Assembly (NCBI RefSeq): GCF_025490915.1
Contig: NZ_JANQBA010000015.1
Span: 1-64,000 of the forward strand
Origin: Lacticaseibacillus parakribbianus
Lineage (GTDB): Bacteria; Bacillota; Bacilli; Lactobacillales; Lactobacillaceae
DNA length: 64,000 nt
Direction: 5' to 3'
This document shows positions 18,385 to 27,193 of the stretch, in pieces. The position numbers were made by a program, and so were the translations under genes. Each line of letters begins with the position of its first letter. Within the stretch, counting starts at the first letter, position 1. The notes beneath the pieces are model-generated. The model did no database searches. It saw only the letters and a program-made list of their open reading frames with translations, and was not told the origin of the DNA.

Positions 18385-19047
18385 CTAGTCATCTGGTTGC
18401 GGCGCGTCGAGGCTGTAGTACAGCCCGGGCTCGGGCTCGAGCACTTCAGCCCAGGGGTCGGCCTCAAGCGCCGCGGCCGCCTTGGCCGAATCCGGCGCCA
18501 GCCAAGGCACCACGAAGCGCGGCGCCAGCCGGCGACAAACCGCCAGGCGTTCCGGCGTGGCGCCATCGGGCATCGCCAGCACCAGCATCGCCAGCCGCCG
18601 GTCGTGCAGCGTCTGCAGGGTGGCCGCGCCAGGCGCGGCGGCGGTCACGAAGCCAAACGCGTGAAAGTCATCGGCCACCACCCAGGCCGCCGGTCCGACC
18701 GCCGTGACGGTCAGCCCCGCGACGGCGATGGTGGTACCGGCGGCCAGCGCGTGAAAGCAGCCCAGCGGTTGGCCGACAGGGCCGACCGCCGCCGGCTCGG
18801 GTGCCGCGGCCGCGACATACACCGGCACGGCGGCCGCTGGCGCCTGCCAGGCCGCTTCGCCCTGCGGGGTGGCGGCCGGTTGCAGGACCACCACCGCGGT
18901 CGCGCCGGCGATGACCGCTCGCAGCCGCGGCGCCAACGCCCTCAAGTCGCCGGCGCGATCCAGCACCACCACCCGGGTGGCGCCTTGGCTGAGTGCAACG
19001 CCGGTGACGCCGCACTCGGGGCCGGCCAAGAATCTGATCTGTGTCAT
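18385..19047 (-). CDS. Alanine-rich protein of unknown function
   Basis: A 220-residue protein, very rich in alanine and valine, without signal peptide or clear membrane segments. It starts MTQIRFLAGPECGVTG with the ribosome site GGAGGCCCC. Alternating hydrophobic strands (TRVVVLDRAGDL, TAVVVLQPA, AWVVADDFHAFGF, LAMLVLAMPDG) suggest an alpha/beta or beta-sandwich core and vaguely recall a metallo-beta-lactamase fold without its HxHxDH motif; I would not assign a function. It lies 23 bases downstream of a GNAT gene and is probably co-transcribed with it. Confidence 0.6.
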   Translation of the reverse strand: MTQIRFLAGPECGVTGVALSQGATRVVVLDRAGDLRALAPRLRAVIAGATAVVVLQPAATPQGEAAWQAPAAAVPVYVAAAAPEPAAVGPVGQPLGCFHALAAGTTIAVAGLTVTAVGPAAWVVADDFHAFGFVTAAAPGAATLQTLHDRRLAMLVLAMPDGATPERLAVCRRLAPRFVVPWLAPDSAKAAAALEADPWAEVLEPEPGLYYSLDAPQPDD

Positions 19048-19070
19048 GGGGCCTCCAAGCCGCCGCCGGC

Positions 19071-19634
19071 TCAGATGGCCAGCGTCATGTGATTGTAGCG
19101 GTGCGAACCGATCATCAGCTCGCCTTGCTTCAGGTAGCCGCACTTGCGGTACAGGTGCTCGGCCTTGGGATTGGTCTGATCGACGTTCAACGACAGCGTG
19201 GTCACGCCTCGCGCGGCCAGCAGCTTGGCCACTTCGGTCAAGAGCTTGGTGCCGATGCCGTGGCCCTGTGCCGCCGGCGCCACGGCGAGGGTGTCGACGT
19301 ACCACTCGCCGGGGTAGCTTTCAAAATCTGGGAACAACTCCTGGTCTGGCGTCAGGCCGACCTTGGGCAAAAGCGGCTTGAACGCGTCGTCGATGTGGGC
19401 CTCGCGGTCGTGGCCGTAGCCGACCAAGATGCCGTCGACACCGTGGTCGCCGACGTGAACGAAGGTCTGCGGGTAGCCGTAGCGGTAGTCCTTGAGCAGA
19501 AAAGCCTGCTCGAACACCGCAAACAGCGCGGGTTCCGACATGGCCTGAAGCTCAGGCACCTCCATCTCCTCAAAGACGAGGTTGATCAAGGGAACCACTT
19601 GCTTGGCGTCTTTTGGAACAGCTGGTCGAATCAT
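19071..19634 (-). CDS. GNAT-family N-acetyltransferase
   Basis: A 187-residue acetyltransferase. The acetyl-CoA-binding motif is VDTLAVAPAAQGHGIGTKLL, with Q/RxxGxG/A-like QGHGIG, followed by motif B around NPKAEHLYRKCGYLKQGEL. The substrate is unknown. The start ATG 19634 has only a weak ribosome site (GTGAGTAA). Divergent from cfa across 247 bases that hold no gene; a loosely cre-like sequence CGCAAACGGTTACA (19781-19794) lies there. Confidence 0.85.
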   Translation of the reverse strand: MIRPAVPKDAKQVVPLINLVFEEMEVPELQAMSEPALFAVFEQAFLLKDYRYGYPQTFVHVGDHGVDGILVGYGHDREAHIDDAFKPLLPKVGLTPDQELFPDFESYPGEWYVDTLAVAPAAQGHGIGTKLLTEVAKLLAARGVTTLSLNVDQTNPKAEHLYRKCGYLKQGELMIGSHRYNHMTLAI

Positions 19635-19881
19635 TTTTACTCACGGCTTCACTTTTGTTGGCGCGGCTTGCCGTGAATTCCCTCCTCGAGGCCGCGCCCA
19701 ATGTATCCAGCGTAACGCATACGCCCCCGCAACACTAGGTGTCATCGGCCATTTTGTCCAAAATGTGACAATTAACCAGTCGCAAACGGTTACATGAGTT
19801 CTCGCGCTTACCAACGGGCCCTTCGTTGCGTTATGGTAATAGGGTAAGAAAATACGCACCCATCATGCGCCGGAGGTCAGT

Positions 19882-21060
19882 ATGTTAGAGAAGAAATTTT
19901 ACGATCAGTTATTCGCCCACTCGTTCAACATTCCCGTTCTTGTCACCTACTGGGACGGCGACGTCAAGCAGTACGGCACCGGAACGAATCCGCTGAGCGT
20001 CACCTTCAAGAAGCCGGTTTCCCTGCTTCAGGTGATGAAAAACGCGAGCCTGGCTTTGGGCGAGGCCTACATGCGCGGCGACATCACCGTAGTCGGCGGC
20101 CAGTACCCACTGCAGCGGCTGTTGACCGCGGCCTACGAAAGCGCCGGCAGCTTCATGAAAAACCCCGCCCTCAAGCGCTTCATTCCCAAGCAGTCGCACT
20201 CGGAGCAAAAGAGCAAAAAAGACATCCAGGCCCATTACGACCTGGGCAACGACTTCTACCGCCTGTGGCTGGACGACACGATGACCTACTCTTGTGCCTA
20301 CTTCGACGACTGGCACGAAGACCTCACCCAGGCCCAAAAAAATAAGGTCGAGCACATTTTGCGCAAGCTCGACCCGCAGCCCGGCCGCACCTTCCTGGAC
20401 ATCGGCTGCGGCTGGGGGACCCTGATGCTTCGCGCCGCCACCGAATACCACTTGGACGTGACCGGCATCACGCTGAGCGAAGAGCAGTTCAAGTACGTCA
20501 ACCAGCGCATCAAGGCGCTGGGGCTTGAAGACCACGCCCGGGTGCTGCTTTGCGACTACCGCGAGCTGGATCACGCGCCGTTCGATTACGTCACCTCCGT
20601 CGGCATGTTCGAGCACGTCGGCCGCGAGAACCTCGGCCTGTACTTCCAAGACGTCGCCAAGCTGATGAAGGCAAACGGCACCGCGCTGATTCACGGCATC
20701 ACGCGCCAGCAAGGCGGCGCGACCAACGCCTGGCTGACCAAGTACATTTTCCCCGGTGGTTACGTTCCCGGCCTGAGCGAAAACGTCGACCACATCACGG
20801 CGGCCGGCCTTGAAATCGCCGACCTCGAGCCGCTGCGCCGCCACTACCAGCGAACGCTTGAGCTGTGGGACCAAAACTTCAACGCGAAGCGCAACCTGAT
20901 TCAATCGCAGTTCGATTACACCTTCGTTCGCATGTGGGACCTCTACCTGCAGGCGGCCGCCGCCTCCTTCGAATCCGGCAACATCGACGTCATCCAGTAC
21001 CTGTTGACCAAAGGTGCCTCAGGCCACGGCCTGCCCTTGACCCGCGAGTACATGTACTGA
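19882..21060 (+). CDS. cfa: Cyclopropane-fatty-acyl-phospholipid synthase
   Basis: A 392-residue SAM-dependent enzyme that methylenates cis-unsaturated acyl chains of membrane phospholipids, a common acid and stationary-phase adaptation of lactobacilli. The family motif [20 protein letters not shown] begins at residue 118, and the SAM site [11 protein letters not shown] is at 171-181. The C-terminal part ([14 protein letters not shown]) is intact. The ribosome site CGGAGGTCAGT fixes the start. Single gene with a GC-rich terminator behind it. Confidence 0.96.
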   Translation: MLEKKFYDQLFAHSFNIPVLVTYWDGDVKQYGTGTNPLSVTFKKPVSLLQVMKNASLALGEAYMRGDITVVGGQYPLQRLLTAAYESAGSFMKNPALKRFIPKQSHSEQKSKKDIQAHYDLGNDFYRLWLDDTMTYSCAYFDDWHEDLTQAQKNKVEHILRKLDPQPGRTFLDIGCGWGTLMLRAATEYHLDVTGITLSEEQFKYVNQRIKALGLEDHARVLLCDYRELDHAPFDYVTSVGMFEHVGRENLGLYFQDVAKLMKANGTALIHGITRQQGGATNAWLTKYIFPGGYVPGLSENVDHITAAGLEIADLEPLRRHYQRTLELWDQNFNAKRNLIQSQFDYTFVRMWDLYLQAAAASFESGNIDVIQYLLTKGASGHGLPLTREYMY

Positions 21061-21072
21061 TTCCGTGCAACC

Positions 21073-21130
21073 CAAAACCGCGCCGCACGGTCGCCCATCC
21101 AGTGGATGGCGGCCGCGCGGCGCGGTTTTT
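21073..21130. terminator. Terminator between cfa and smpB
   Basis: AAAACCGCGCCGC (21074-21086) pairs with GCGGCGCGGTTTT (21117-21129), with an inner stem CCATCC/GGATGG. Usable from both sides. Confidence 0.85.
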
Positions 21131-21137
21131 TGACGTC

Positions 21138-21611
21138 TCAGTAGCGTTCCTTCATCGCCCGGGCGATGTCACGCTTTTGGTCCTTTTGCTTCAGGGCCTC
21201 GCGCTTGTCGTAGAGCTTCTTGCCCTGGGCCACGCCGATCAGGACCTTGGCGTAACCGTGCTTGAGGTACATGCGCAGCGGGACGATGGTCAGCCCCTGC
21301 TGATCCGTGGCCTCGAGCAGCTTCTTGATTTCCTTCTTGTGGAGCAAAAGCTTGCGGTTGCGCAGCGGATCGGCGTTGAACTGGTTGCCCTGCGCGAACG
21401 GGCTGATGTTGACGTTCTCCAGCCACGCCTCGTTGTTGCGAACCCGGGCGAAGCCGTCCTTGAGGTTGACCTTGCCGGCTCGCACGGACTTGATCTCCGT
21501 GCCGGTCAGCGCGATGCCGGCCTCGTAAGTGTCGAGGATGTTGTAGTCGTGGCGCGCCTTTTTGTTTTGCGCCAGCAAATTATCAGGCTTTGGCTGCATT
21601 TTCTTGGCCAA
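21138..21611 (-). CDS. smpB: SsrA-binding protein SmpB
   Basis: A 157-residue tmRNA partner for rescue of stalled ribosomes. Typical features are [20 protein letters not shown], the OB-fold strand [19 protein letters not shown] and the basic C-terminal tail [15 protein letters not shown]. The start is TTG 21611 with AAAGGAGTGACG upstream; ATG 21599 is the alternative. It lies downstream of rnr, as in most Bacilli, but here the gap of 406 bases holds a repeat array. No tmRNA gene is seen nearby. Confidence 0.96.
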   Translation of the reverse strand: MAKKMQPKPDNLLAQNKKARHDYNILDTYEAGIALTGTEIKSVRAGKVNLKDGFARVRNNEAWLENVNISPFAQGNQFNADPLRNRKLLLHKKEIKKLLEATDQQGLTIVPLRMYLKHGYAKVLIGVAQGKKLYDKREALKQKDQKRDIARAMKERY

Positions 21612-21632
21612 GGTGACGTCACTCCTTTCAAG

Positions 21633-21995
21633 AGAGGGTGGAGCGAGGCGGGTTTAGCCGGTCGGGTAGCGTAAGGCTGGACATTGGGCCCGAACTTGGC
21701 CCGGTGCCCGGCCTTAGCAGGCCGAACCGGCGTTGCCTCGCGGAACCCGTTTCAGAGGGTGGAACGAGGCGGGTGTAGCCGGTCGGGTAGCGTAAGGCTG
21801 GACATTGGGCCCGAACTTGGCCCAGTGCCCGGCCTTAGCAGGCCGAACCGGCGTTGCCTCGCGGAACCCGTTTTAGAGGGTGAAAAAGCGCGGGTTTAGC
21901 GGGACGGGTAGCCTAGCGCTAGCGTCGGGGCGGGTTGTGCCCCGGCGCTGGTGCGTCGCTAGCCGCTCCCGCGTTGCGATTTGGAACCCGTTTAG
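21633..21995. repeat. Three tandem 120-121-bp structured units between rnr and smpB
   Basis: Units begin at 21633, 21754 and 21875 (AGAGGGT each time) and each closes with GGAACCCGTTT. Units 1 and 2 differ at only a few bases; unit 3 is strongly diverged. Each unit can fold: an outer stem (CGAGGC/GCCTCG in 1 and 2, CGCGGG/CCCGCG in 3) encloses a hairpin with a 7-base loop. That hairpin is TGGGCC/GGCCCG at 21685-21703 in unit 1 and GTCGGGGC/GCCCCGGC at 21924-21946 in unit 3, so pairing survives while sequence changes. No reading frame explains it. Together with its flanks it fills the whole 406-base gap. Confidence 0.85.
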
Positions 21996-22017
21996 CGAGC
22001 CGGTAGTCGACCCTTCC

Positions 22018-24474
22018 CTAGTGCTTGCCGCGGTTGCCGCCGCGGCCTTGGGTGTTGCGAATCTGGGCGCCGATGGTGTTGCCGAAGCCGTGGCTTTGGC
22101 CGCCGTTGCCGCGCCCGTTGCCTTGGCCGTTACGCCCACGGTTTGGGCCACCCTGGCCCGGCCGGTTGCGGTTTTGACCGTTACCGCCACCCTGGCCGTT
22201 GCGCGGCCCATTGCCGCGGCGATCCGAGCGACCTTGGCCGCCGTTGCCGCGACCGCGGCTGTTTTGCGCGGCCAGGGCCTGGACGTCGGCGTCGGCCACC
22301 GGCGCATCCTTGTCCGGAATCAGCGAGAAGTCGACCTGGCGCTGCTCGACGTCGACGTTGTCGAGCTTCACGGAAAGCGGCTGGCCGATGCGGAAGATGT
22401 GGTGCATCCGAGAGCCGACCAGGGCCATCTGGCTTTCGACGAAGTTGTAGTAGTCGTCGCCCATGCGGGTGATGTGAACCAGGCCCTCGACGGTGTTGGG
22501 CAGGGCCACGAACATGCCGAAGCTGGTGACACCGCTGACCACGGCGTCGAAGGTCTCGCCGACCTTGTCGGCCATGAACTCGGCCTTTTTGAGGTCGTCG
22601 ACGGCGCGTTCGGCGTCGATGCTGTGGCGTTCACGCACGGAGGCCTGCACGGCGATCCCCGGCAGCTTCTCGGTCCACTTGTCCTGCACGGCCTCGCCGG
22701 CCCCGCGCAGCGCGTAATCGCGAATCAAGCGGTGGACGATCAGGTCCGGGTAGCGGCGAATCGGGCTGGTGAAGTGCGTGTAGTACTGCGCCGCGATGCC
22801 GAAGTGACCCAGCGGATCCTCGGAGTAACGCGCCTGCTTCAGGCTGCGCAGCATTTTGACGTTGACCATCATCTCCTCCGGGGTACCGGCGACTTCGGTG
22901 TTGACGTCTTGCAGCATCTTCGGGGTGACCGGCACGCCCTTTTTAATCGGGACGTGGATGCCGAAGGTCGACAGGAAGTCGATGAAGTCCTTGATGCGGT
23001 CGTCGTCCGGGGTTTCGTGGACGCGGTACAGGAACGGCAGGTGCAGCTTGCTGTAATGCTCGGCCACGGTTTCGTTGGCCTGCAGCATGAAGCTTTCGAT
23101 CATCCGCTCGGAGATGCCGCGGTCCCGCAGCACGATGTCCGTCGGGTGGCCCTGGTCATCGACGATGATCTTGGCCTCGTTTTCTTCAAAATCAATCGCG
23201 CCGCGGCCGTGACGCATCTTGTACAGCACGTCATGCATCTCGTGCATCAGCTTCAGCATCGGCACGAGGTCGCCGTACTCGGCGATCGCCGCCGCGTCAC
23301 CCTTGAACACGTCGTTGACCTTGTTGTAGGTCAAGCGCCCGTGCGAGCGGATCACGCTTTGGTAAATCTCGTGGCTGACCACGTGGCCCTCGTGGTCGAT
23401 CTCCATGTCGCAAGACATCGCGAGGCGGTCGACATCCGGGTTCAGCGAGCAGATGCCGTTGGACAGGCGGAACGGCAGCATCGGAATCACGCGGTCGACC
23501 AGGTACGTCGAGGTGCCGCGGTCGTATGTCTCCTTGTCAAGCGGCGAGCCCTCGGTGACGTAGTACGACACGTCGGCGATGTGAACGCCCAGGTGGTAGT
23601 TGCCGTTGGGCAGCTGCCAGGCGACCACCGCGTCGTCGAAGTCCTTGGAGTCGTCGCCGTCGATGGTCACCACCGGCTGATCGGTGATGTCGCGGCGGCC
23701 GACGCGGTCGGCGTCGGTCACGTGGTCTGGAATCGCGTTGGCCTGAGCCATCGCGTCTTCGGGGTAGTCGACGTGAATGTCGTTGGCCATGACCAGCGAC
23801 ATGATGTCGACGCCCGGGTCGTTCTTGTTGCCCAGGTTGGCGACGATGATGCCGAGCATGCTGGCCGGACGGCTTTCATCCGGGTAGGCCGTGATTTCCA
23901 CCTGCAGCATGTCGCCGAGCTGCGGGGTACTGCCGGTGTCTTGAACCAGCACCGGGTAGCGGTGCAGCTTCTTTTCGTGGCTGGTCACCGTGCCGATGAA
24001 GCCGGTGCGAGCCGCCTCGCCGTCGGACAGCGGGGTGTACTCGCCGACCAGCCGCGTGATTTTGCGCTCGACCACGGCCACAACCTCGCCTTCGGGGCCG
24101 CGGGTGTCGCCTGGTGCCGGCTGGCGCGTGATGCGGACCTCGACCGTGTCGCCGTCCAAGGCGAACTTAGTGCTTGGCGGGGCGATGAAGACGTCGTTGT
24201 CTTGGTCTTCGATGGCCACGAAGCCAAAGCCCTTCTCGTTGCCGTGGAAAATCCCCAGCAGGCTTTGGGCCTTGCCGCCCAAGTGGTACAGGTCTTGTTC
24301 CTGGTGAATCAGGTTATCGTTTTGCAGTCCTTCCAGTGCCTGCACCAGCACCTTGAAGTCCCCGGCGTCCGAAAACTTCAACGCGCGGTTCAAGGACTGC
24401 ACGGAAAAGCCGACTTCCGGGTTGCGCCGAAACAGCGCTAGTAATTCGTTTCTAATGTGGCCGACAGTGGTCAT
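22018..24474 (-). CDS. rnr: Ribonuclease R
   Basis: An 818-residue 3'-to-5' exoribonuclease that degrades structured RNA and works with tmRNA-SmpB. Order: N-terminal winged helix (1-70), two cold-shock domains (about 75-225, GNEKGFGFVAIED), the RNB catalytic domain (TIDGDDSKDFDDAV with the metal-binding aspartates) and an S1 domain (about 630-720, DAVVSGVTSFGMFVALPN). The last ~80 residues are a Gly/Asn/Arg tail (GRGNGGQGRSDRRGNG), longer and more RGG-like than usual. The start ATG 24474 follows GAGGG; the TTG two codons earlier is too close to it. Confidence 0.97.
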   Translation of the reverse strand: MTTVGHIRNELLALFRRNPEVGFSVQSLNRALKFSDAGDFKVLVQALEGLQNDNLIHQEQDLYHLGGKAQSLLGIFHGNEKGFGFVAIEDQDNDVFIAPPSTKFALDGDTVEVRITRQPAPGDTRGPEGEVVAVVERKITRLVGEYTPLSDGEAARTGFIGTVTSHEKKLHRYPVLVQDTGSTPQLGDMLQVEITAYPDESRPASMLGIIVANLGNKNDPGVDIMSLVMANDIHVDYPEDAMAQANAIPDHVTDADRVGRRDITDQPVVTIDGDDSKDFDDAVVAWQLPNGNYHLGVHIADVSYYVTEGSPLDKETYDRGTSTYLVDRVIPMLPFRLSNGICSLNPDVDRLAMSCDMEIDHEGHVVSHEIYQSVIRSHGRLTYNKVNDVFKGDAAAIAEYGDLVPMLKLMHEMHDVLYKMRHGRGAIDFEENEAKIIVDDQGHPTDIVLRDRGISERMIESFMLQANETVAEHYSKLHLPFLYRVHETPDDDRIKDFIDFLSTFGIHVPIKKGVPVTPKMLQDVNTEVAGTPEEMMVNVKMLRSLKQARYSEDPLGHFGIAAQYYTHFTSPIRRYPDLIVHRLIRDYALRGAGEAVQDKWTEKLPGIAVQASVRERHSIDAERAVDDLKKAEFMADKVGETFDAVVSGVTSFGMFVALPNTVEGLVHITRMGDDYYNFVESQMALVGSRMHHIFRIGQPLSVKLDNVDVEQRQVDFSLIPDKDAPVADADVQALAAQNSRGRGNGGQGRSDRRGNGPRNGQGGGNGQNRNRPGQGGPNRGRNGQGNGRGNGGQSHGFGNTIGAQIRNTQGRGGNRGKH

Positions 24475-24512
24475 GGACAATTCCCTCGTTTTCTAGAATG
24501 GGTGACTTACTC

Positions 24513-24543
24513 AAAAAAAGACCTCCGGATTTCAGGAGGCCTT
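24513..24543 (-). terminator. Terminator between secG and rnr
   Basis: AGGCCTCC/GGAGGTCT stem followed by seven T residues on the minus strand. Confidence 0.88.
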
Positions 24544-24545
24544 CG

Positions 24546-24782
24546 TTAGTGGGATGACAGGTACACCAGGGCAAGCGACAAGCCGAAGAACAACGCGCCC
24601 AAGACGACGGTCACTTTCTCCATGAAGGCTTCGAACCCTCGCGACTTTTGCTTACCGAACAGGTCCGTTGCCCCACCGGATAACGCACTCAAGGCGTCTT
24701 GCTGCTTGCTTGGCTGCATCAAGGTCGCGATCACGATTAGGACCGAGTCGATGATGAGCAGCACCGTGAATAGATTGCTCAA
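24546..24782 (-). CDS. secG: Preprotein translocase subunit SecG
   Basis: A 78-residue membrane protein of the SecYEG channel: two hydrophobic segments (FTVLLIIDSVLIVIATLM and VTVVLGALFFGLSLALVYL) joined by a polar loop with DALSALSGGATDLFGKQKSRG, the SecG signature. The start is TTG 24782, seven bases after GGAGG. It precedes rnr-smpB, a standard Bacilli gene order, but is separated from eno by an inserted ClC/LysE pair and a non-coding element. Confidence 0.95.
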   Translation of the reverse strand: MSNLFTVLLIIDSVLIVIATLMQPSKQQDALSALSGGATDLFGKQKSRGFEAFMEKVTVVLGALFFGLSLALVYLSSH

Positions 24783-24865
24783 GTGAATGCCTCCTCAAAT
24801 GAAAAACTCACTAGTAGTAGCCTATCACAAAGCCTTGCAATTGGCTAGACCAAGCGGCAAATTGC

Positions 24866-26404
24866 TCAGCCATCCGTGCCTTGCGCCGCCTTGGCGGCAA
24901 TCTGCGCCGCCACCTTCGCCCGGCGGCTGCTGTCGGTCAGCACCACCAGGGTGTCACCGGCGCGAATCACGGTGTCCCCGTGCGGCAGCACGGTGTCCGA
25001 GCCGCGGCGAATGCTCATCAAGAGCGTGTGTTTAGGCCAGCTGACGCTGCGAACCGCGACGCCTTCCAACGCGCTGCCCTCAAAAATCGGCACCTCCACG
25101 CGGTCCATGTGGTGAATCCCGGCCAGCGCCTCCGGCTTGGTCAGCCGCGCCAGCAGCGACTCGTAAATCGGGGCCCCGCCCAGCACGTCGACGACGACGT
25201 AGGCGACCAACGACAGCACCGCCATGGCCATCAGGTTGGTCAGGTTCCCCACCATTTCGGTGATCAGAAGAATCGCGGTGAACGGCGCCTTGCCGATGCC
25301 GGCGAAGTACCCGGCCATGGAGAAAATGATCAGGTTCATGATGTAGACGTGCGGCAGCCAGCCAATCTGGGCCATGAACACCGCATACACCGCGCCGATC
25401 ACCGCGCCAAGCGACAGGATCGGCAGGAAAATCCCGCCGGGCAGCCCCGAGCCGTAGGAAATCATCGAGAAGGTGAAGCGCAGTGCCAGCATCCCGCACA
25501 AGGCGGCCAAAGTCGGCAGCTGGTCGCCCATCGCGATAATCAGCCCGTTGCCGCCGCCCAGAAGCTGCGGCACGGTCAGGCCAATGGGAATCACCAACAG
25601 AAACGGCACGATGCCCTGAAAGGCCCGGGGGATACGGGTTTTGGCGTACCACTGCGGCATGGCCAACAGCACCCGCTGGTAAAGGTAGCCGAGCAGCCCC
25701 AAGACGATGCCCAACAGCAGCAGGTGCCAGTACAGCGTGACCGGCAGCGGCTTGGTGTACGCCAAGTGCAGCACCGGCACCTCGCCGAAGACGTTCAGCG
25801 AGATGAAGTTGGCCCCGATGGCGCTGGCGAGGCTTGTGATCCACACCAGCGGACTGAAGTTGTGATAGACCTCCTCCAGCACAAACATCGTACCGGCGAT
25901 CGGCGCGTTGAACGCAGCGGCCAACCCGCCGGCGGCCCCGGCGGCGATCATGATGCGCCGGTCCGACCCCCGCCGCTTGAAACCGGCGGCGACGCCCTGG
26001 CCGACCGCGGCGCCGAGCTGAATCGATGGGCCTTCCCGCCCCAAAAACAGCCCGGCCCCGAGTCCGAGGACCCCGGCGACGAACTTCTTCCAAAGCACCG
26101 ACCACCAGGAGAACTCAAGCTCGCCTTGCAACTGGCCTTCGACCTGCGGAATCCCCGAGCCCGAGATGTTGGGCTCGCTGTGCAACAGCCAGGCCACAAG
26201 CGCGGCCAACACGACCGCCACGACCACCAGCAACGCCACGGTGCCGGGCGTCGCGTGGCGGTAGACGCCTTGCACGAAGGCCAGGCTGCGCTCGATGCTC
26301 AAGCGAAACAGCGAGACCACGGCGCCGGTGGCCACCCCTACCAAAAGCCCCTGCAGCACAAAGCGCAGGCGCGTCGGATCCAAATACCGTTTTGCGGGGT
26401 TCAA
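24866..26404 (-). CDS. ClC-family chloride/proton antiporter with C-terminal RCK_C domain
   Basis: A 512-residue membrane protein. Chloride-site motifs are GSGIP (82-86), GREGP (122-126) and GSGLPGGIFLP. The gating glutamate E124 is present, which marks a 2Cl-/H+ antiporter rather than a channel (family knowledge). The last ~75 residues (GSALEGVAVRSVSW to GDTLVVLTDS) form a TrkA-C-like regulatory domain. A TATACT box lies so close to ATG 26419 that the transcript would start a few bases before it; GGGAGGTG then serves TTG 26404, the preferred start. Probable role is acid tolerance. Confidence 0.9.
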   Translation of the reverse strand: MNPAKRYLDPTRLRFVLQGLLVGVATGAVVSLFRLSIERSLAFVQGVYRHATPGTVALLVVVAVVLAALVAWLLHSEPNISGSGIPQVEGQLQGELEFSWWSVLWKKFVAGVLGLGAGLFLGREGPSIQLGAAVGQGVAAGFKRRGSDRRIMIAAGAAGGLAAAFNAPIAGTMFVLEEVYHNFSPLVWITSLASAIGANFISLNVFGEVPVLHLAYTKPLPVTLYWHLLLLGIVLGLLGYLYQRVLLAMPQWYAKTRIPRAFQGIVPFLLVIPIGLTVPQLLGGGNGLIIAMGDQLPTLAALCGMLALRFTFSMISYGSGLPGGIFLPILSLGAVIGAVYAVFMAQIGWLPHVYIMNLIIFSMAGYFAGIGKAPFTAILLITEMVGNLTNLMAMAVLSLVAYVVVDVLGGAPIYESLLARLTKPEALAGIHHMDRVEVPIFEGSALEGVAVRSVSWPKHTLLMSIRRGSDTVLPHGDTVIRAGDTLVVLTDSSRRAKVAAQIAAKAAQGTDG

Positions 26405-26471
26405 GCCGCCACCTCCCATGATTGATACCTTCAGTATACACGGATTCGCCGCTCGCCAAAACCCGCCGGGC

Positions 26472-27098
26472 TCACCGCACCCAGGCGATCAGCTGCGAGC
26501 CGGCCTGCCACAGCAGCGTGGTGCCGTAGACCATCACGATCAGACCGGAAATCAGGTTCACCCACATCAAGAAGCGCTGCGGCAGGCGGTTTTTGAGCAG
26601 TCCGATGACCAAGGTGACGCCAAAGAACCACAGCGTGGTGGAAGAGAGAATCCCCAACAAGAACGGCAGCACCTCGCCGCTGGCCAGGGTACTGCGCATC
26701 GCCCCGAACGAGACGCTGGTGTCGATGATCGCCTGGGGGTTGGCGAAGGCCACCACCCAGGCGCCGGTGAAGGCCTCGCCCAGCGGCATGACACGACTGG
26801 AGCCGGCCAAAGTCGCCGCCTTGGCGCCACGGAAAATCCCCCAGCCCATCCAGACCACGATGCCGCCGCCGACCAGCAGAATCAGCAGCTTCAGCCACTC
26901 AAAGCGCGTGATCAAGGCCCCCATGCCCAAGAAGGCGATCACCGTCAGCGTGGTGTCGGCCAACCAGACGAACAGCGTGATGAGCATCGCCCGGCGCAGC
27001 CGGTTGGTCATCGCGTTATTGAAGACAAATAAATTCTGCATGCCAATTGAGCTGACCAAGGCGATGCTGATCAGCATCCCGCGCAAGTATACCGCCAT
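26472..27098 (-). CDS. LysE/ArgO-family amino-acid exporter
   Basis: A 208-residue membrane protein with about six hydrophobic segments and the LysE-type N-terminus (ISIALVSSIGMQNLFVFNNA) and FANPQAIIDTSV segment. The family exports basic amino acids such as lysine or arginine. The start ATG 27098 has GGAGGG nine bases upstream; the long in-frame extension reaches into the non-coding element and is rejected. Followed on the same strand by the ClC gene. Confidence 0.9.
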   Translation of the reverse strand: MAVYLRGMLISIALVSSIGMQNLFVFNNAMTNRLRRAMLITLFVWLADTTLTVIAFLGMGALITRFEWLKLLILLVGGGIVVWMGWGIFRGAKAATLAGSSRVMPLGEAFTGAWVVAFANPQAIIDTSVSFGAMRSTLASGEVLPFLLGILSSTTLWFFGVTLVIGLLKNRLPQRFLMWVNLISGLIVMVYGTTLLWQAGSQLIAWVR

Positions 27099-27155
27099 TC
27101 GTGTGCTCCCTCCGCGGACGTGCCCGCGATTACGTGATAGGGTCCAGCGTAGCGC

Positions 27156-27187
27156 AAAAAAAGCCCGGCTGTCAATAACCGCCGGGC
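27156..27187 (-). terminator. Strong terminator downstream of non-coding element copy 1
   Basis: GCCCGGC/GCCGGGC stem (27163-27169, 27181-27187) followed by seven T residues on the minus strand. It lies 6 bases past the element, so it would end a minus-strand transcript of it. Confidence 0.85.
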
Positions 27188-27193
27188 CAAAAG

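Noticed and set aside
21612-22017. tmRNA gene next to smpB
   Set aside because: The gap is filled by three 121-bp repeats. There is no tRNA-Ala-like end and no tag-peptide frame.
21880-24441. 853-codon open frame on the plus strand opposite rnr
   Set aside because: Antisense shadow of a long high-GC gene; low-complexity composition, no ribosome site, and rnr is fully supported on the other strand.
24881-26425. 514-codon open frame opposite the ClC gene
   Set aside because: Arg/His/Gln-rich translation without domain features; the ClC motifs lie on the minus strand.
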